From: Tissierella sp. MB52-C2
GTDB lineage: Bacteria; Bacillota; Clostridia; Tissierellales; Tissierellaceae
Direction of reading: 5' to 3'
DNA: 64,000 bases
Assembly: GCF_030931715.1 (NCBI RefSeq)
Contig: NZ_CP133261.1
Span: 1,612,001-1,676,000, forward strand
Shown here piece after piece: positions 53,393 to 62,280 of the stretch; position 1 is the first letter of the stretch, and every line of letters begins with the position of its first letter. The position numbers were made by a program, and so were the translations under genes. The notes beneath the pieces are model-generated. The model saw only the letters and a program-made list of their open reading frames with translations, did no database searches and was not told the DNA's origin.

Positions 53393-53836
53393 CTACTCAT
53401 TTAAAATATCGTCAATAATTTTTCCTGCTATATCTAAGTATTTATTACTATCCATTAATTCGTCAACAGCGTCATCTAAAAATGGTCTAGGTCGCATAAC
53501 TGTAGTACCATCATGTACGTGACAAGCATAGTTAGCTATATTCATGTCTGCAAATACTTTATGTTTAGCTCTTCCCATGCTCTTAATTTTCAATGACCTC
53601 TTTAAATTTCCTGTTCTTACTCCAACAGGATACGGCTGTTTATAAAAGCTTATAGATTTTATCTTAGGACCTTTTTTTACTTTTCCTATCTTAGGGCCAT
53701 TTACATTTTGAATTGCACCTTCTAATATTTCAGTAGCTATTTCCTTAGATATTTCATCCATGGCATTATCTATTTCCTCAGAAGTTAATTCCAAGTCTCT
53801 TAATACTTCTTCTAGACCAAAGATACCACTATTCAT
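53393..53836 (-). CDS. HK97 gp10-like head-tail protein
   Basis: 147 residues. KSISFYKQPYPVGVRTGNLK, then RSLKIKS and the closing HDGTTVMRPRPFLDDAV are typical of the HK97 gp10 family (neck or tail completion). It overlaps its neighbour by 4 bases. Confidence 0.82.
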   Translation of the reverse strand: MNSGIFGLEEVLRDLELTSEEIDNAMDEISKEIATEILEGAIQNVNGPKIGKVKKGPKIKSISFYKQPYPVGVRTGNLKRSLKIKSMGRAKHKVFADMNIANYACHVHDGTTVMRPRPFLDDAVDELMDSNKYLDIAGKIIDDILNE

Positions 53837-54309
53837 TTATCCTCTCCTATAAGCTCTAATAAGGCAACATAAGTTAAATTTATATCTCCTATTTTATATA
53901 CATCAGGATTTTTTATTTTCCATTTCTTATTCTTATAAACTAGATAATCCTTTTCAGATAAATTAAATATATCTACATCAGATTTACCAACATAAACATA
54001 ATCATCTTTCTTTACTTGCCCTATAGCTGCCAATACTATTTCTTCAAATCCTTTTTTCCCTATGTCACTAGCTGGAAATATAAAGGCTTTTAAAGGTATG
54101 GTCTCTTTTTCCCTATTGATGTAACATTCATCATCACAATCTATAGCTGTAGGGTTTTGTCTATGCCATTTGGGGTTTCCATAACCAGTATTAGGATTAA
54201 AACATGGACATCTTTCACCTATAGGATGAATGTAGAGAGTAGCACTTTGTCCATACTTATCTGTCCTTTTGTCAAATATTCTTTTATATTTAATATTGCT
54301 CTCTCTCAT
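53833..54309 (-). CDS. Head-closure-type phage protein
   Basis: 158 residues, starting at ATG 54309 with SNIKYKRIFDKRTDKYG. Two Cys pairs (CPCFN, and CDDEC around 45-62) may bind metal. Position after the first connector suggests head closure. Family uncertain. Confidence 0.6.
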   Translation of the reverse strand: MRESNIKYKRIFDKRTDKYGQSATLYIHPIGERCPCFNPNTGYGNPKWHRQNPTAIDCDDECYINREKETIPLKAFIFPASDIGKKGFEEIVLAAIGQVKKDDYVYVGKSDVDIFNLSEKDYLVYKNKKWKIKNPDVYKIGDINLTYVALLELIGEDK

Positions 54310-54312
54310 GAT

Positions 54313-54702
54313 TTATCCTCCCATTATTCCAAAATAAAAAGGATCTTCATCCTGGATAAGATAAGGTTTTAATTTCTCCCATCCATCATTGACAAAATCC
54401 TTTGCTCTGCTCATTCTATTTTTAGAAGAACTGTTTTCTCCTATTTTAATAGGTCCTACCCCTAAAGAAACTGAATCATCTTCATCATTGGATTGTTCCT
54501 TGATAAATTCACCTATAATTATTTCAGTAGCTCCTAGATTTATAATAGACTGGATAGAGGTATCTTCAGTATTTAGATACTCTTTATCTATTTTAGATTC
54601 TATAAAAGGCGTCATTTCTTCTATAGTATCCTGTATATCTTCGTCATAACTTTCATCAAGTCTAGCTTTTTTCCTAACCCTTTCAACCTTTACTTCAATC
54701 AT
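54313..54702 (-). CDS. Head-tail connector (adaptor) protein
   Basis: 129 residues, mostly helical, directly after the capsid gene, as gp6/gp15-type adaptors are. IEEMTPFIESKIDKEYL and the C-terminal AKDFVNDGWEKLKPYLIQ fit a helical adaptor ring. Called by synteny and size. Confidence 0.65.
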   Translation of the reverse strand: MIEVKVERVRKKARLDESYDEDIQDTIEEMTPFIESKIDKEYLNTEDTSIQSIINLGATEIIIGEFIKEQSNDEDDSVSLGVGPIKIGENSSSKNRMSRAKDFVNDGWEKLKPYLIQDEDPFYFGIMGG

Positions 54703-54721
54703 TTAATCACTCCTCAAGTAG

Positions 54722-54753
54722 AAAATAGACCTTCCATTGAGAAGATCTATTTC
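54722..54753 (-). terminator. Hairpin after capsid gene
   Basis: A 13-bp near-perfect stem (around AAATAGA/TCTATTT) overlapping the capsid stop. Minus-strand sequence after it is TCTACTTGAG, not a strong U-run. It probably stabilises or partly terminates the abundant capsid mRNA. Confidence 0.5.
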
Positions 54754-55796
54754 CATTTAAGCACCTTTGCAGATGGTTGGAACAACTTATTGAAACCGCC
54801 TACTCTAGATATGGAAGTTCTTTCAAATTGTTTATCAATAAGTTTGTCTGATTCAGTCGTTACACTTTGCTCTACGATTTCTTCTAGACACAATCCTTTA
54901 TCTAATCCAACAATACCTTCCACACCTAATTCCTTTACCTGATCAGCTCTTACAAGTTTCGCACCTAATGGAGATATAAGTTTACCATCTTTCTGAAATG
55001 TAAATCCTGCTTGTGGATCCTTAAATTCTGGTAATGTCAATATATCCTTTAATTGCATTTTAGGAGCCAATACAGTATTCATTTCGTATGGGTCGAATTC
55101 AGCCCAAAATGCAATATATTCATCATAAGTCAATTTACCTGCAGTTCCACATATAGTAGTGTCTCCTATTTTGAATACATCTGCTGCATTACTATTTCCA
55201 TCTCCATCTCCATCTATTATTACACTAATTGCATCATAGGCCATATCTAAAGCTATTTGCCTACCCATTTGTTGTAAGAATATCTCAAATACGTTTAATT
55301 TCTTTCTTCTTAATGCCTCATAAGAAGCTTGAAGTAACCTTCCATATTTAAAGATATCTACTACATTTTCTTTAGTTTTTATAGTAGTTACTGGTAATTG
55401 GCCTCCTTCTCCTACTCTTTTTAGGCTTTTTCTCTTCTTTGAATCTTCTCCATCATCCATATATATGGACCTGTAAGTATCGCCATCTATATTAGTTGTA
55501 GTTGCTACTATATCAGGCAATATATTGGCCTGTTCTAATCCTACCAATACAGTTCTTGAAACATATTCAGGAAATAATACTGATGAATCAGTTGTAGCAA
55601 AGAATTTTTCTATAACATCAGTACCTGGACCCTTTACCCTGATATCAAATCTTTTTAATTGTCTCTCAAATGCATCTAGACCATCATCATAGTTTTTAGA
55701 AGAATCCTCTTCTTCTAATAATTGTGTCAAGGTCTTCCCCTTAGCCAATGCTTCTGTATACATCCCTTTTTCTAAATTAATAGTATCAAATGCCAT
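54747..55796 (-). CDS. Major capsid protein (HK97 fold)
   Basis: 349 residues. An N-terminal helical arm (about 1-60), then a HK97-type body: TTDSSVLFPEYVSRTVLVGL, LLQASYEALRRKKLNVFEIF and the central ALDMAYDAISVIIDGDGDGN. It follows the decoration gene and protease-scaffold, the standard order. No delta-domain cleavage site can be placed by eye. Confidence 0.85.
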   Translation of the reverse strand: MAFDTINLEKGMYTEALAKGKTLTQLLEEEDSSKNYDDGLDAFERQLKRFDIRVKGPGTDVIEKFFATTDSSVLFPEYVSRTVLVGLEQANILPDIVATTTNIDGDTYRSIYMDDGEDSKKRKSLKRVGEGGQLPVTTIKTKENVVDIFKYGRLLQASYEALRRKKLNVFEIFLQQMGRQIALDMAYDAISVIIDGDGDGNSNAADVFKIGDTTICGTAGKLTYDEYIAFWAEFDPYEMNTVLAPKMQLKDILTLPEFKDPQAGFTFQKDGKLISPLGAKLVRADQVKELGVEGIVGLDKGLCLEEIVEQSVTTESDKLIDKQFERTSISRVGGFNKLFQPSAKVLKWK

Positions 55797-55814
55797 TATT
55801 CAATTACCTCCTTC

Positions 55815-56180
55815 TTATAATAAAATTCCTACGATTTTACTTGCAGCATCTACAGATAAGACTAAATATTCTCTTCCTGCTGTATCATCTACTTTTACTC
55901 CACCTTTTCCATCTCCTACAAGCTTCGAGTATCCTGCTTTAGGAGCAGTAGTCCCAGTATAGTAAAACTCAACATATCCTTTGACTTGTACATTTACAGC
56001 ACCATCTTTTTCTACTTTTATTGCTTTTCCATGTACGTCTTTACCTGTAGCCGCAACTGAAACAGTTTTGTCAGTGGTTATTTCTACTGATTTACCTGCA
56101 TCTTCACTGATTAATTCACTTGCAAAAGTAATATTTAATGCTCCAGCACCATCAAATGCAATCATATTTATATTTACCAT
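55815..56180 (-). CDS. Capsid decoration protein
   Basis: 121 residues, beta-rich, Gly/Ala/Val heavy (SVEITTDKTVSVAATGKDVH), directly upstream of the capsid gene, as expected of DUF2190-like or gpD-type decoration proteins that stabilise the head. Confidence 0.75.
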   Translation of the reverse strand: MVNINMIAFDGAGALNITFASELISEDAGKSVEITTDKTVSVAATGKDVHGKAIKVEKDGAVNVQVKGYVEFYYTGTTAPKAGYSKLVGDGKGGVKVDDTAGREYLVLSVDAASKIVGILL

Positions 56181-56195
56181 TATTCAAAACCTCCC

Positions 56196-56612
56196 TTACA
56201 TTTTAAAAGCAGTATTATCTACTTCTTTTTCTTCTAATTTTTCTTTTTTCTTGCCTTTTGTTTGTGGTAATGGCGGGTACTTCTCGTCCACTTTCTTTTC
56301 ATATTGTTTTTTAAATTCTTTGAGTTCTTCAACTTCGCATTTTTCGAATACCTTAGACATCATTTCTTCATTAAATGCTTCACCCTCTGCCATTTTGCCT
56401 AATCTACAACATTCTTTCTTTAAATCTTCAACATATTGGTCCCCCATAGCTGCTTTAGGTTTTAATTCCTTTAATTCTTTTTCTGCATCTTCTGCTTTTT
56501 CAATAGCTTCATCATAAGTCTCTAAATCTTTTTCTAAATCAGCTACAGGTATTTCTACGACATCAGCATTATCAGCCTTAGCTTTTTTAATTAATCCTTT
56601 TAAGTGTTTCAT
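56196..56612 (-). CDS. Nested scaffold protein (internal start)
   Basis: In-frame ATG at 56612 (MKHLKGLIKK) preceded by AGAGAGGAGAG with ideal spacing, giving 138 residues of scaffold without the protease. A second ATG two codons earlier is too close to the ribosome site. The arrangement parallels lambda C/Nu3. It predicts excess scaffold over protease. Confidence 0.6.
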   Translation of the reverse strand: MKHLKGLIKKAKADNADVVEIPVADLEKDLETYDEAIEKAEDAEKELKELKPKAAMGDQYVEDLKKECCRLGKMAEGEAFNEEMMSKVFEKCEVEELKEFKKQYEKKVDEKYPPLPQTKGKKKEKLEEKEVDNTAFKM

Positions 56613-57383
56613 TGACATCTCTCCTCTCTTAGTAATCTGAGCATAAAAAATACTCGGTTCTTTTTCCGAGTTTTTCTCATGTCTATCACTATTAGTTTTT
56701 TCTTTTTTTCTTGACTCTTTTTCCAATTTTACACCCTTAACAGTTTCTGCATCGCTATTACAAGGGACTGCTACAAAACTAAATTCATAAGCATCTGTGG
56801 GGTCTTTCATTCTTAAATGACATATCCCTTGATTTTTATATTCCCTTCCTGGATAATGCTTACAGTTTTCATAGTCAAAGAAACTATTTCCACATATAGA
56901 GCACTCTAAATCACTTATTCTAAATCCTATACTTACTTCTTTGTATATTCCAGAATCTATCTTAGCAATCAGTTCTTCATTTCCCGCTTTAATTGTATAG
57001 GCCCAGGCTTTTAAAATATATTTTTGTTCTCCTTTAAAATTTGTTTCTCCTTCTACAGCCTCAACTTTACATTTATATATTCTTGAGTGCTGATTTCCAC
57101 TTTTCCATGAATGATCTAAGATTCCTGTCTTGCCTATAAAAAGCTTAGATAAGGTATTTAAATCTTTTTTATCAAAGTATTCAAATTCTCTATCCTTATC
57201 ATTTGAAGTTAGGATTATAGGATAAATATAAACGTCCTCTGATGTAAGTTCTTTTCTAGAATATCGATTTATTAATTCCAGATCCTTAGAGGGTATTTGT
57301 TCTCCATCTTGTGCATTTTTCACTTCGACAGAAGCTTTTAAATGCATTCTCTCTTGGGCAAGTTCTAACTTGTTCTTGGCCAT
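56196..57383 (-). CDS. Prohead protease fused to scaffold
   Basis: 395 residues. The N-terminal half (about 40-220) resembles XkdF/HK97-type prohead proteases: TGILDHSWKS with a possible catalytic His, KEVSIGFRIS with a possible Ser, and YEFSFVAVPCN. A zinc-like set CSICG...CKHYPGRE...CHL is inserted. The C-terminal part (about 258-395) is an acidic/lysine coiled coil, a scaffold. A strong internal ribosome site allows the scaffold to be made alone. Confidence 0.8.
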   Translation of the reverse strand: MAKNKLELAQERMHLKASVEVKNAQDGEQIPSKDLELINRYSRKELTSEDVYIYPIILTSNDKDREFEYFDKKDLNTLSKLFIGKTGILDHSWKSGNQHSRIYKCKVEAVEGETNFKGEQKYILKAWAYTIKAGNEELIAKIDSGIYKEVSIGFRISDLECSICGNSFFDYENCKHYPGREYKNQGICHLRMKDPTDAYEFSFVAVPCNSDAETVKGVKLEKESRKKEKTNSDRHEKNSEKEPSIFYAQITKRGEMSMKHLKGLIKKAKADNADVVEIPVADLEKDLETYDEAIEKAEDAEKELKELKPKAAMGDQYVEDLKKECCRLGKMAEGEAFNEEMMSKVFEKCEVEELKEFKKQYEKKVDEKYPPLPQTKGKKKEKLEEKEVDNTAFKM

Positions 57384-57436
57384 ATTTTCACCTCCATATA
57401 TAGCTTTAATTGTTACCTTTTATTTAAATTTTTATT

Positions 57437-57535
57437 TTATTGTAAAGAACTAAGTTCTAACATTTTAAAGGTGAATCTACCAACAGCACTCTCTCTAAAT
57501 AAATCTCTCATTTTTATTAAATTATCATTATCCAT
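57437..57535 (-). CDS. 32-residue phage peptide
   Basis: MDNDNLIKMRDLFRESAVGR followed by a dozen residues. AAGGAGGTG precedes the ATG at an ideal distance. It fills the gap between portal and protease genes. Helical; role unknown. Confidence 0.5.
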   Translation of the reverse strand: MDNDNLIKMRDLFRESAVGRFTFKMLELSSLQ

Positions 57536-57547
57536 CTGTTCACCTCC

Positions 57548-59749
57548 TTAGACATTTCCTATATACTCATCATATTGCCTTTTAGTTCTAGGTTTCTTTC
57601 TGCATCTACAATGTGGATGAGTATCTTCTACTACCTTAGGTGCATCCTCTAATGCCCACATTTGACCATCAAGTGATAAACATATATGACAAGCATCAGG
57701 TGCTGCATCCCATTCACAATGAAAAAATCCTTCTGCCTCATATTCTGCCATCTCTGCTCTATCTATGGCCATAGCACTTTCAGACCTTGCGAGCCTTTCC
57801 CAGTACCATCTTTCACCTGTGATAGATTTCTTTAGCCTATATTCTAGATCTCTAGCCCATTCAACTGGATTATCTCCTACTGCAGCATGTTCAGCCATAA
57901 TATTTAATACATCAGCTTTTTTATTTTTAGCTTTAGTACTAACTAACTCCATGCCATTTCTTAGGAGCTCCTGGACATATGGATGATTATAATTAGCCAC
58001 AATCTCATTTGTTTCTGATGCATAATCAGGAAATTCTTCTCTTATAACTTGATTTCCTCTTATTGCTCCATATCCAAATGCATTCAGTAGATATTGACCA
58101 TAGGTACCATAATACTCAATAATTTCATCTTCTGATCCTTGTCCTATCATTTCTATTACAAAATCTTTTATAGCATCTTTAATTTTATCCTTAATAAAAT
58201 CAGGAAGTTCTTTTGTTTTTATATAACTCTTACCTTTATCTTTATTGCTTTCTTCTAATACTGGTATTAAATCTAATATTTTCTTCTCTAGTCTATTAAC
58301 ACATTTCATATAGCCTTTTAATGTGTCCTGCTCTATTTGTAATTGAATAGGATCTGTTGGCTGAGCATTAAATGGACTTTTATTTATGCTGCAACTACAT
58401 TTATGTTTTGATTCTCTTCCCATAGACTTATTATCTTCTTGTCCATCTTCTTGTCCATCTTCCTGATTCTCTTCTTCATCTTCTGGTGGAAGTAATAAAA
58501 AACTTGGTGGAGCTTCTCCTACAGGTTCCTCATATCCTAATTCCTCTGCAGCAATATCTTGATCTATTATATTTTCATTTCTAAGCTTAATGACGTTTTC
58601 TATTTCTTTCCCTCTTGCCTGTTGCTTAAATATTTCTGCTCTAGCTTCTTCCACTTTGTCTTGAAGGTTTATTTGTTCCCATATTACTTCATAAGGTATC
58701 TTTCTTCCTGTTACGGTTTGCCACATGTCTATAATATATTTAATCATTGGAGTAACTTCGTCTTGGTAATTATCTAACTCCGATGTAAGAAAGTCAGCTT
58801 GTTGCTGACTCATTCTCTCAGTAGTTGACCATGATAAACCTAACAAAAATGGGGGTAATCCAGTTTTAGCTACTAGTTGCTCTAATACCTGCTTAACTGG
58901 TACCTCAGAGTCTAGTATTTGATTATCTGCCCCTATTACCTTTATTTGTATATCTCCCACACCTATAAAGTCACTTACTTTACCATCTCTACCTTTCTGC
59001 ATAGCTTTATTAAAAGCTTTCTCTATTATCTTCATTCTTTCTTCTACTTTTTTGTTATCCATCTTATCATCAACAGGCTTATAAGTAACTGAATATCTTA
59101 CATTACCAAACCTCTCCCAGTTATTACTCATGGAATTAAATATCTTAAGTAATATTCCAGTCATAAAAGGCATTGACCTATATAAACTAACTCCATATGG
59201 ATTATCTCCTTCAGGATCCAAAGGAGTAAATAATATAAGATCCTGATATGGTAATACAATTGGATCCATTTTCCCTGGTTGAACTTGACATATTAAGTTT
59301 TCAAGAGGATTATCAGTTTCTTTTAATCTTATAGTCCTTACATCTACGTTTTTTAATGCAAATATATCATTCTTTGCATTATTAAGTACTATTTCTCCAG
59401 CACTATTACCACATTCGATTAACTGGTCCAAGTATGATTCTATAAACTTATCAATCCCTATTTGATTTGAATTCACTTTTACATTATCAAGGAACTCTCT
59501 GATTTGTGTTTCTTCCTTATCTGAATCACATTGTATATCAAATTTACCTACTAGCCTTACTATTCTATTTATAGCAGTATCTAAGATAGGAACTGCCTCT
59601 CTCATTGTTTTATATAACTCATATTCTACTTCCGATGGAATATATTTATCTATAGCACTAAACGGATGACTATTTGAATTTCTCGTCTGAACCGTAGCTA
59701 CAATAGTAGATTCTTCCTTTTTCTTAAAAAAATTAAATAAGCCCAACAT
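57548..59749 (-). CDS. Portal protein fused to MuF-type minor head protein
   Basis: 733 residues from ATG 59749, which has TAGGAGGTGAG just upstream. Portal part (about 1-420): KTMREAVPILDTAINRIVRL, then ETGLPP-like AKTGLPPFLLGLSW. A repetitive acidic linker (EDGQEDGQED) follows. The C-terminal MuF-like part (about 560-733) has the CHICLSLDGQ and DTHPHCRCR metal motifs. Portal forms the packaging vertex; MuF proteins are injected or help head assembly. The two are usually separate genes. Confidence 0.9.
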   Translation of the reverse strand: MLGLFNFFKKKEESTIVATVQTRNSNSHPFSAIDKYIPSEVEYELYKTMREAVPILDTAINRIVRLVGKFDIQCDSDKEETQIREFLDNVKVNSNQIGIDKFIESYLDQLIECGNSAGEIVLNNAKNDIFALKNVDVRTIRLKETDNPLENLICQVQPGKMDPIVLPYQDLILFTPLDPEGDNPYGVSLYRSMPFMTGILLKIFNSMSNNWERFGNVRYSVTYKPVDDKMDNKKVEERMKIIEKAFNKAMQKGRDGKVSDFIGVGDIQIKVIGADNQILDSEVPVKQVLEQLVAKTGLPPFLLGLSWSTTERMSQQQADFLTSELDNYQDEVTPMIKYIIDMWQTVTGRKIPYEVIWEQINLQDKVEEARAEIFKQQARGKEIENVIKLRNENIIDQDIAAEELGYEEPVGEAPPSFLLLPPEDEEENQEDGQEDGQEDNKSMGRESKHKCSCSINKSPFNAQPTDPIQLQIEQDTLKGYMKCVNRLEKKILDLIPVLEESNKDKGKSYIKTKELPDFIKDKIKDAIKDFVIEMIGQGSEDEIIEYYGTYGQYLLNAFGYGAIRGNQVIREEFPDYASETNEIVANYNHPYVQELLRNGMELVSTKAKNKKADVLNIMAEHAAVGDNPVEWARDLEYRLKKSITGERWYWERLARSESAMAIDRAEMAEYEAEGFFHCEWDAAPDACHICLSLDGQMWALEDAPKVVEDTHPHCRCRKKPRTKRQYDEYIGNV

Positions 59750-59750
59750 C

Positions 59751-61424
59751 TCACCTCCTATCTCCTGATGATACATAGAATGGTTCATCTACTACAGTAT
59801 GCTTTCTTACTTGTAAAGCAATACCTAATGCCATGACCCTATCATCATGGCAGCCTTCTTGTGCACCCATTTTACCCCCATCTAAATTAACAAATGTTAT
59901 AAGTTCATCTACGAGTTCCATAGATTGAATATCTAAGTATCTCTCCCTAATACCTTCTTGTAAGTCTGATACTAATATAGGTTTAGTTTGCTTATTAGTA
60001 GGGAATCCAGGTTCTTTTTCTTCCTCACCAGTAGCACTGTTATATTTAACATGATTATATAAATTATCATAAATATCGTAGTTAATTAATGTATTTAATA
60101 CTGCATGGCCATGATTATTTCTTTCTACTCCTGCTGCTGCATTATTATAATATAATCCCAATCTCTTAATCTTCTTAGCAAATATATCAGGCTCCCAATG
60201 TCCATGAAGTTCTGCGACTTGCCTTCCAGTTTCTTTTTCTATTACTATAGCTACTGAATAGTCTCCACCATCTTTTCCTTCTGCAACGTCAGATCCCATT
60301 ACATACTCTAAATCAGAATTAGGTTCTTCATATACTTTAAGTTCACCTTTATACTTCTCATGTATGAAACTATTAAAATCTATTTCATAATCATCATATT
60401 CGTTTAGTCTGTATTTAATTTCTGCAGCATGATCTATGGAGTACTCTTTATAGTTTATAATTCCTTCCAGCTTTCTCCTTATTTCCATTAAAACCTTTAT
60501 ATCAAATACTGGTCTACCTGATGTTAAGAAACAGCTTTGCTCATCTTCTGGATATTCTTGTTTAAACATATCTTCTTTTGTTAATCCATCCTTATCAGGC
60601 ATTTCGGATATTTTCCATCTTCTCCATTTGATTTGCTCTAAAGATAAATTATAAGTATCTATTAATCTTTGTTCTTCATCATCTAATTCTAGCTTCTCCC
60701 CAGGATCTAACTTCAATTTATATTCGGGATGGTCAAACCATCTATAGAAATGATTAGTCCATATAGATTTTTCTGTCTTAGCCTCCTGATATGTTCTATA
60801 AAAATAGTTACCAACACCATTGGCTGTGGTCTCTAAGCATATTTCACCATCAAAAGGAACTGCCTGAAATAGACCCGTTGTAAGTTCTTCTGGATTAGGC
60901 CAGAAAGCTACCTCTGAACAATGGAGGTAATTTATAGTATCACCACGACCAAATGAGGTATTTCCTGCTGTACCTACTGATATTCTAGAGTTGTTACTTA
61001 CAAAATAAAATTCTTTTCTATTTCCATATTTAGGCTTATTCATTCCTGCATTTAATTGTAGCTTTTTTTCTTCTGGAAGATTTTCATACATTAATTGTAC
61101 TGCTGCAAATATCTTTTGAGTAGAATCATTGTTATGAGCAATTATAACGGCTGTAACATTCTTTTCATTTATTATTCTTTCAAAGTACTCCGCTACCTTT
61201 AAAGTAGTAAATCCTAATTGTCTAGGTTTTAATATAATATCTCTTTTAGTCTTATTCCCCCAATACATACTCTGTATTGGGTTAAATGGCAGGGGTATCA
61301 ATTCTTTGTCTTTAGTTTTTATATATAAATACTTTTCAATATAATCTTTTCCTACTAGATCTAGCTGTGTATCTTTTATATTGTTCACTTTCTCATCTAT
61401 CTTACTTAGTATGTCTAAAAGCAT
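59751..61424 (-). CDS. Terminase large subunit
   Basis: 557 residues. ATPase: variant Walker A LKPRQLGFTTLKVAE, Walker B NYLHCSEVAFW, coupling motif ETTANGVGN. Nuclease: acidic residues in MGSDVAEGKDGGDYSVAIVI, GVERNNHGH and HDDRVMALGIAL. It packages DNA into proheads and cuts it. Ends one base before the portal start. Confidence 0.95.
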   Translation of the reverse strand: MLLDILSKIDEKVNNIKDTQLDLVGKDYIEKYLYIKTKDKELIPLPFNPIQSMYWGNKTKRDIILKPRQLGFTTLKVAEYFERIINEKNVTAVIIAHNNDSTQKIFAAVQLMYENLPEEKKLQLNAGMNKPKYGNRKEFYFVSNNSRISVGTAGNTSFGRGDTINYLHCSEVAFWPNPEELTTGLFQAVPFDGEICLETTANGVGNYFYRTYQEAKTEKSIWTNHFYRWFDHPEYKLKLDPGEKLELDDEEQRLIDTYNLSLEQIKWRRWKISEMPDKDGLTKEDMFKQEYPEDEQSCFLTSGRPVFDIKVLMEIRRKLEGIINYKEYSIDHAAEIKYRLNEYDDYEIDFNSFIHEKYKGELKVYEEPNSDLEYVMGSDVAEGKDGGDYSVAIVIEKETGRQVAELHGHWEPDIFAKKIKRLGLYYNNAAAGVERNNHGHAVLNTLINYDIYDNLYNHVKYNSATGEEEKEPGFPTNKQTKPILVSDLQEGIRERYLDIQSMELVDELITFVNLDGGKMGAQEGCHDDRVMALGIALQVRKHTVVDEPFYVSSGDRR

Positions 61425-61429
61425 TTACA

Positions 61430-62086
61430 TCACCTATCACCTCTTATTCTTAGTTGCTCCTCAGCTAACCATTTTAATTTTCCATTAGCTGCAATCTCTT
61501 CTAATACTTTTAAAGTAGTTTCAGTATCATATTTTTCAAATTCTTGTATAAATAAATTAATAAATTCCTGTACTATCTGAAAATCATATATCTTTGATTT
61601 CAAATCTGACAGGAATTTATTATTTTCTCTTACTTCTCTAGTAAGCATTGTATAGTCTTTTATATTTCTCGATATGCTTTTCTCTATATTATAAGCAAAT
61701 TCTTCAGGAGTTATCTTTATTCCCATACTTTGTATTAGCTTTACTGCTGTTTCGCTAACATTTTCTACTACTTCTGATATACTTTCTAGTCCATCTAATT
61801 TATTTAAAACTCTTTGAGATACATCTAATTGAGTTTGAATAATATCATAAGTACGATTTACTGTTTTCATTACTCTTCTTTTATCTTCTCTAATTACTTC
61901 TACTACCTTTTCATCTACTTTATCCTCATGTTTATCTAACCATCTTTTCACTGCCATAGCTGATAATTTAACATTATCTTCTTCCTTAACGATACTTACT
62001 ATTTCGTTATAAGTTTTATCGTTATTTCTTAATTTTAATATTTTATCTTCTAAGCCATGTTGTTCTATTTTACTTGGTCTTGCCAT
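61430..62086 (-). CDS. Terminase small subunit
   Basis: 218 residues with an N-terminal helix-turn-helix (KTYNEIVSIVKEEDNVKLSA, then VKRWLD) for DNA recognition, and a helical remainder for oligomerisation. It ends 5 bases before the large subunit. Ribosome site AAAGGGTG. Confidence 0.85.
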   Translation of the reverse strand: MARPSKIEQHGLEDKILKLRNNDKTYNEIVSIVKEEDNVKLSAMAVKRWLDKHEDKVDEKVVEVIREDKRRVMKTVNRTYDIIQTQLDVSQRVLNKLDGLESISEVVENVSETAVKLIQSMGIKITPEEFAYNIEKSISRNIKDYTMLTREVRENNKFLSDLKSKIYDFQIVQEFINLFIQEFEKYDTETTLKVLEEIAANGKLKWLAEEQLRIRGDR

Positions 62087-62140
62087 ATTATCACCCTTTA
62101 ACGTTATATGATTAGAAATAACGCTATTATTTATTTTTGT

Positions 62141-62166
62141 ATAAGAAAAGAGAGCCTGTTGGCTCT
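62141..62166 (-). terminator. Terminator between 520-residue gene and packaging operon
   Basis: Stem AGAGCC/GGCTCT, loop of 4, then CTTTTCTTAT on the minus strand. It separates the membrane protein gene from the terminase operon, whose promoter must lie in 62,087-62,140. Confidence 0.6.
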
Positions 62167-62280
62167 TAAATATTACTAATCTATATTTACATATTAAATT
62201 CTAACAACAATGCCTTACTTCTGTAATCTTTTTTTGTCTTATATTAATATTTATTCGAATAGACTTCAATCCCTTGCATT

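Noticed and set aside
40503-62086. A tail-only particle (R-type tailocin) or PBSX-like defective element
   Set aside because: Terminase, portal, scaffold and capsid genes are all intact, so a complete prophage is the simpler reading. True infectivity cannot be judged from this window.
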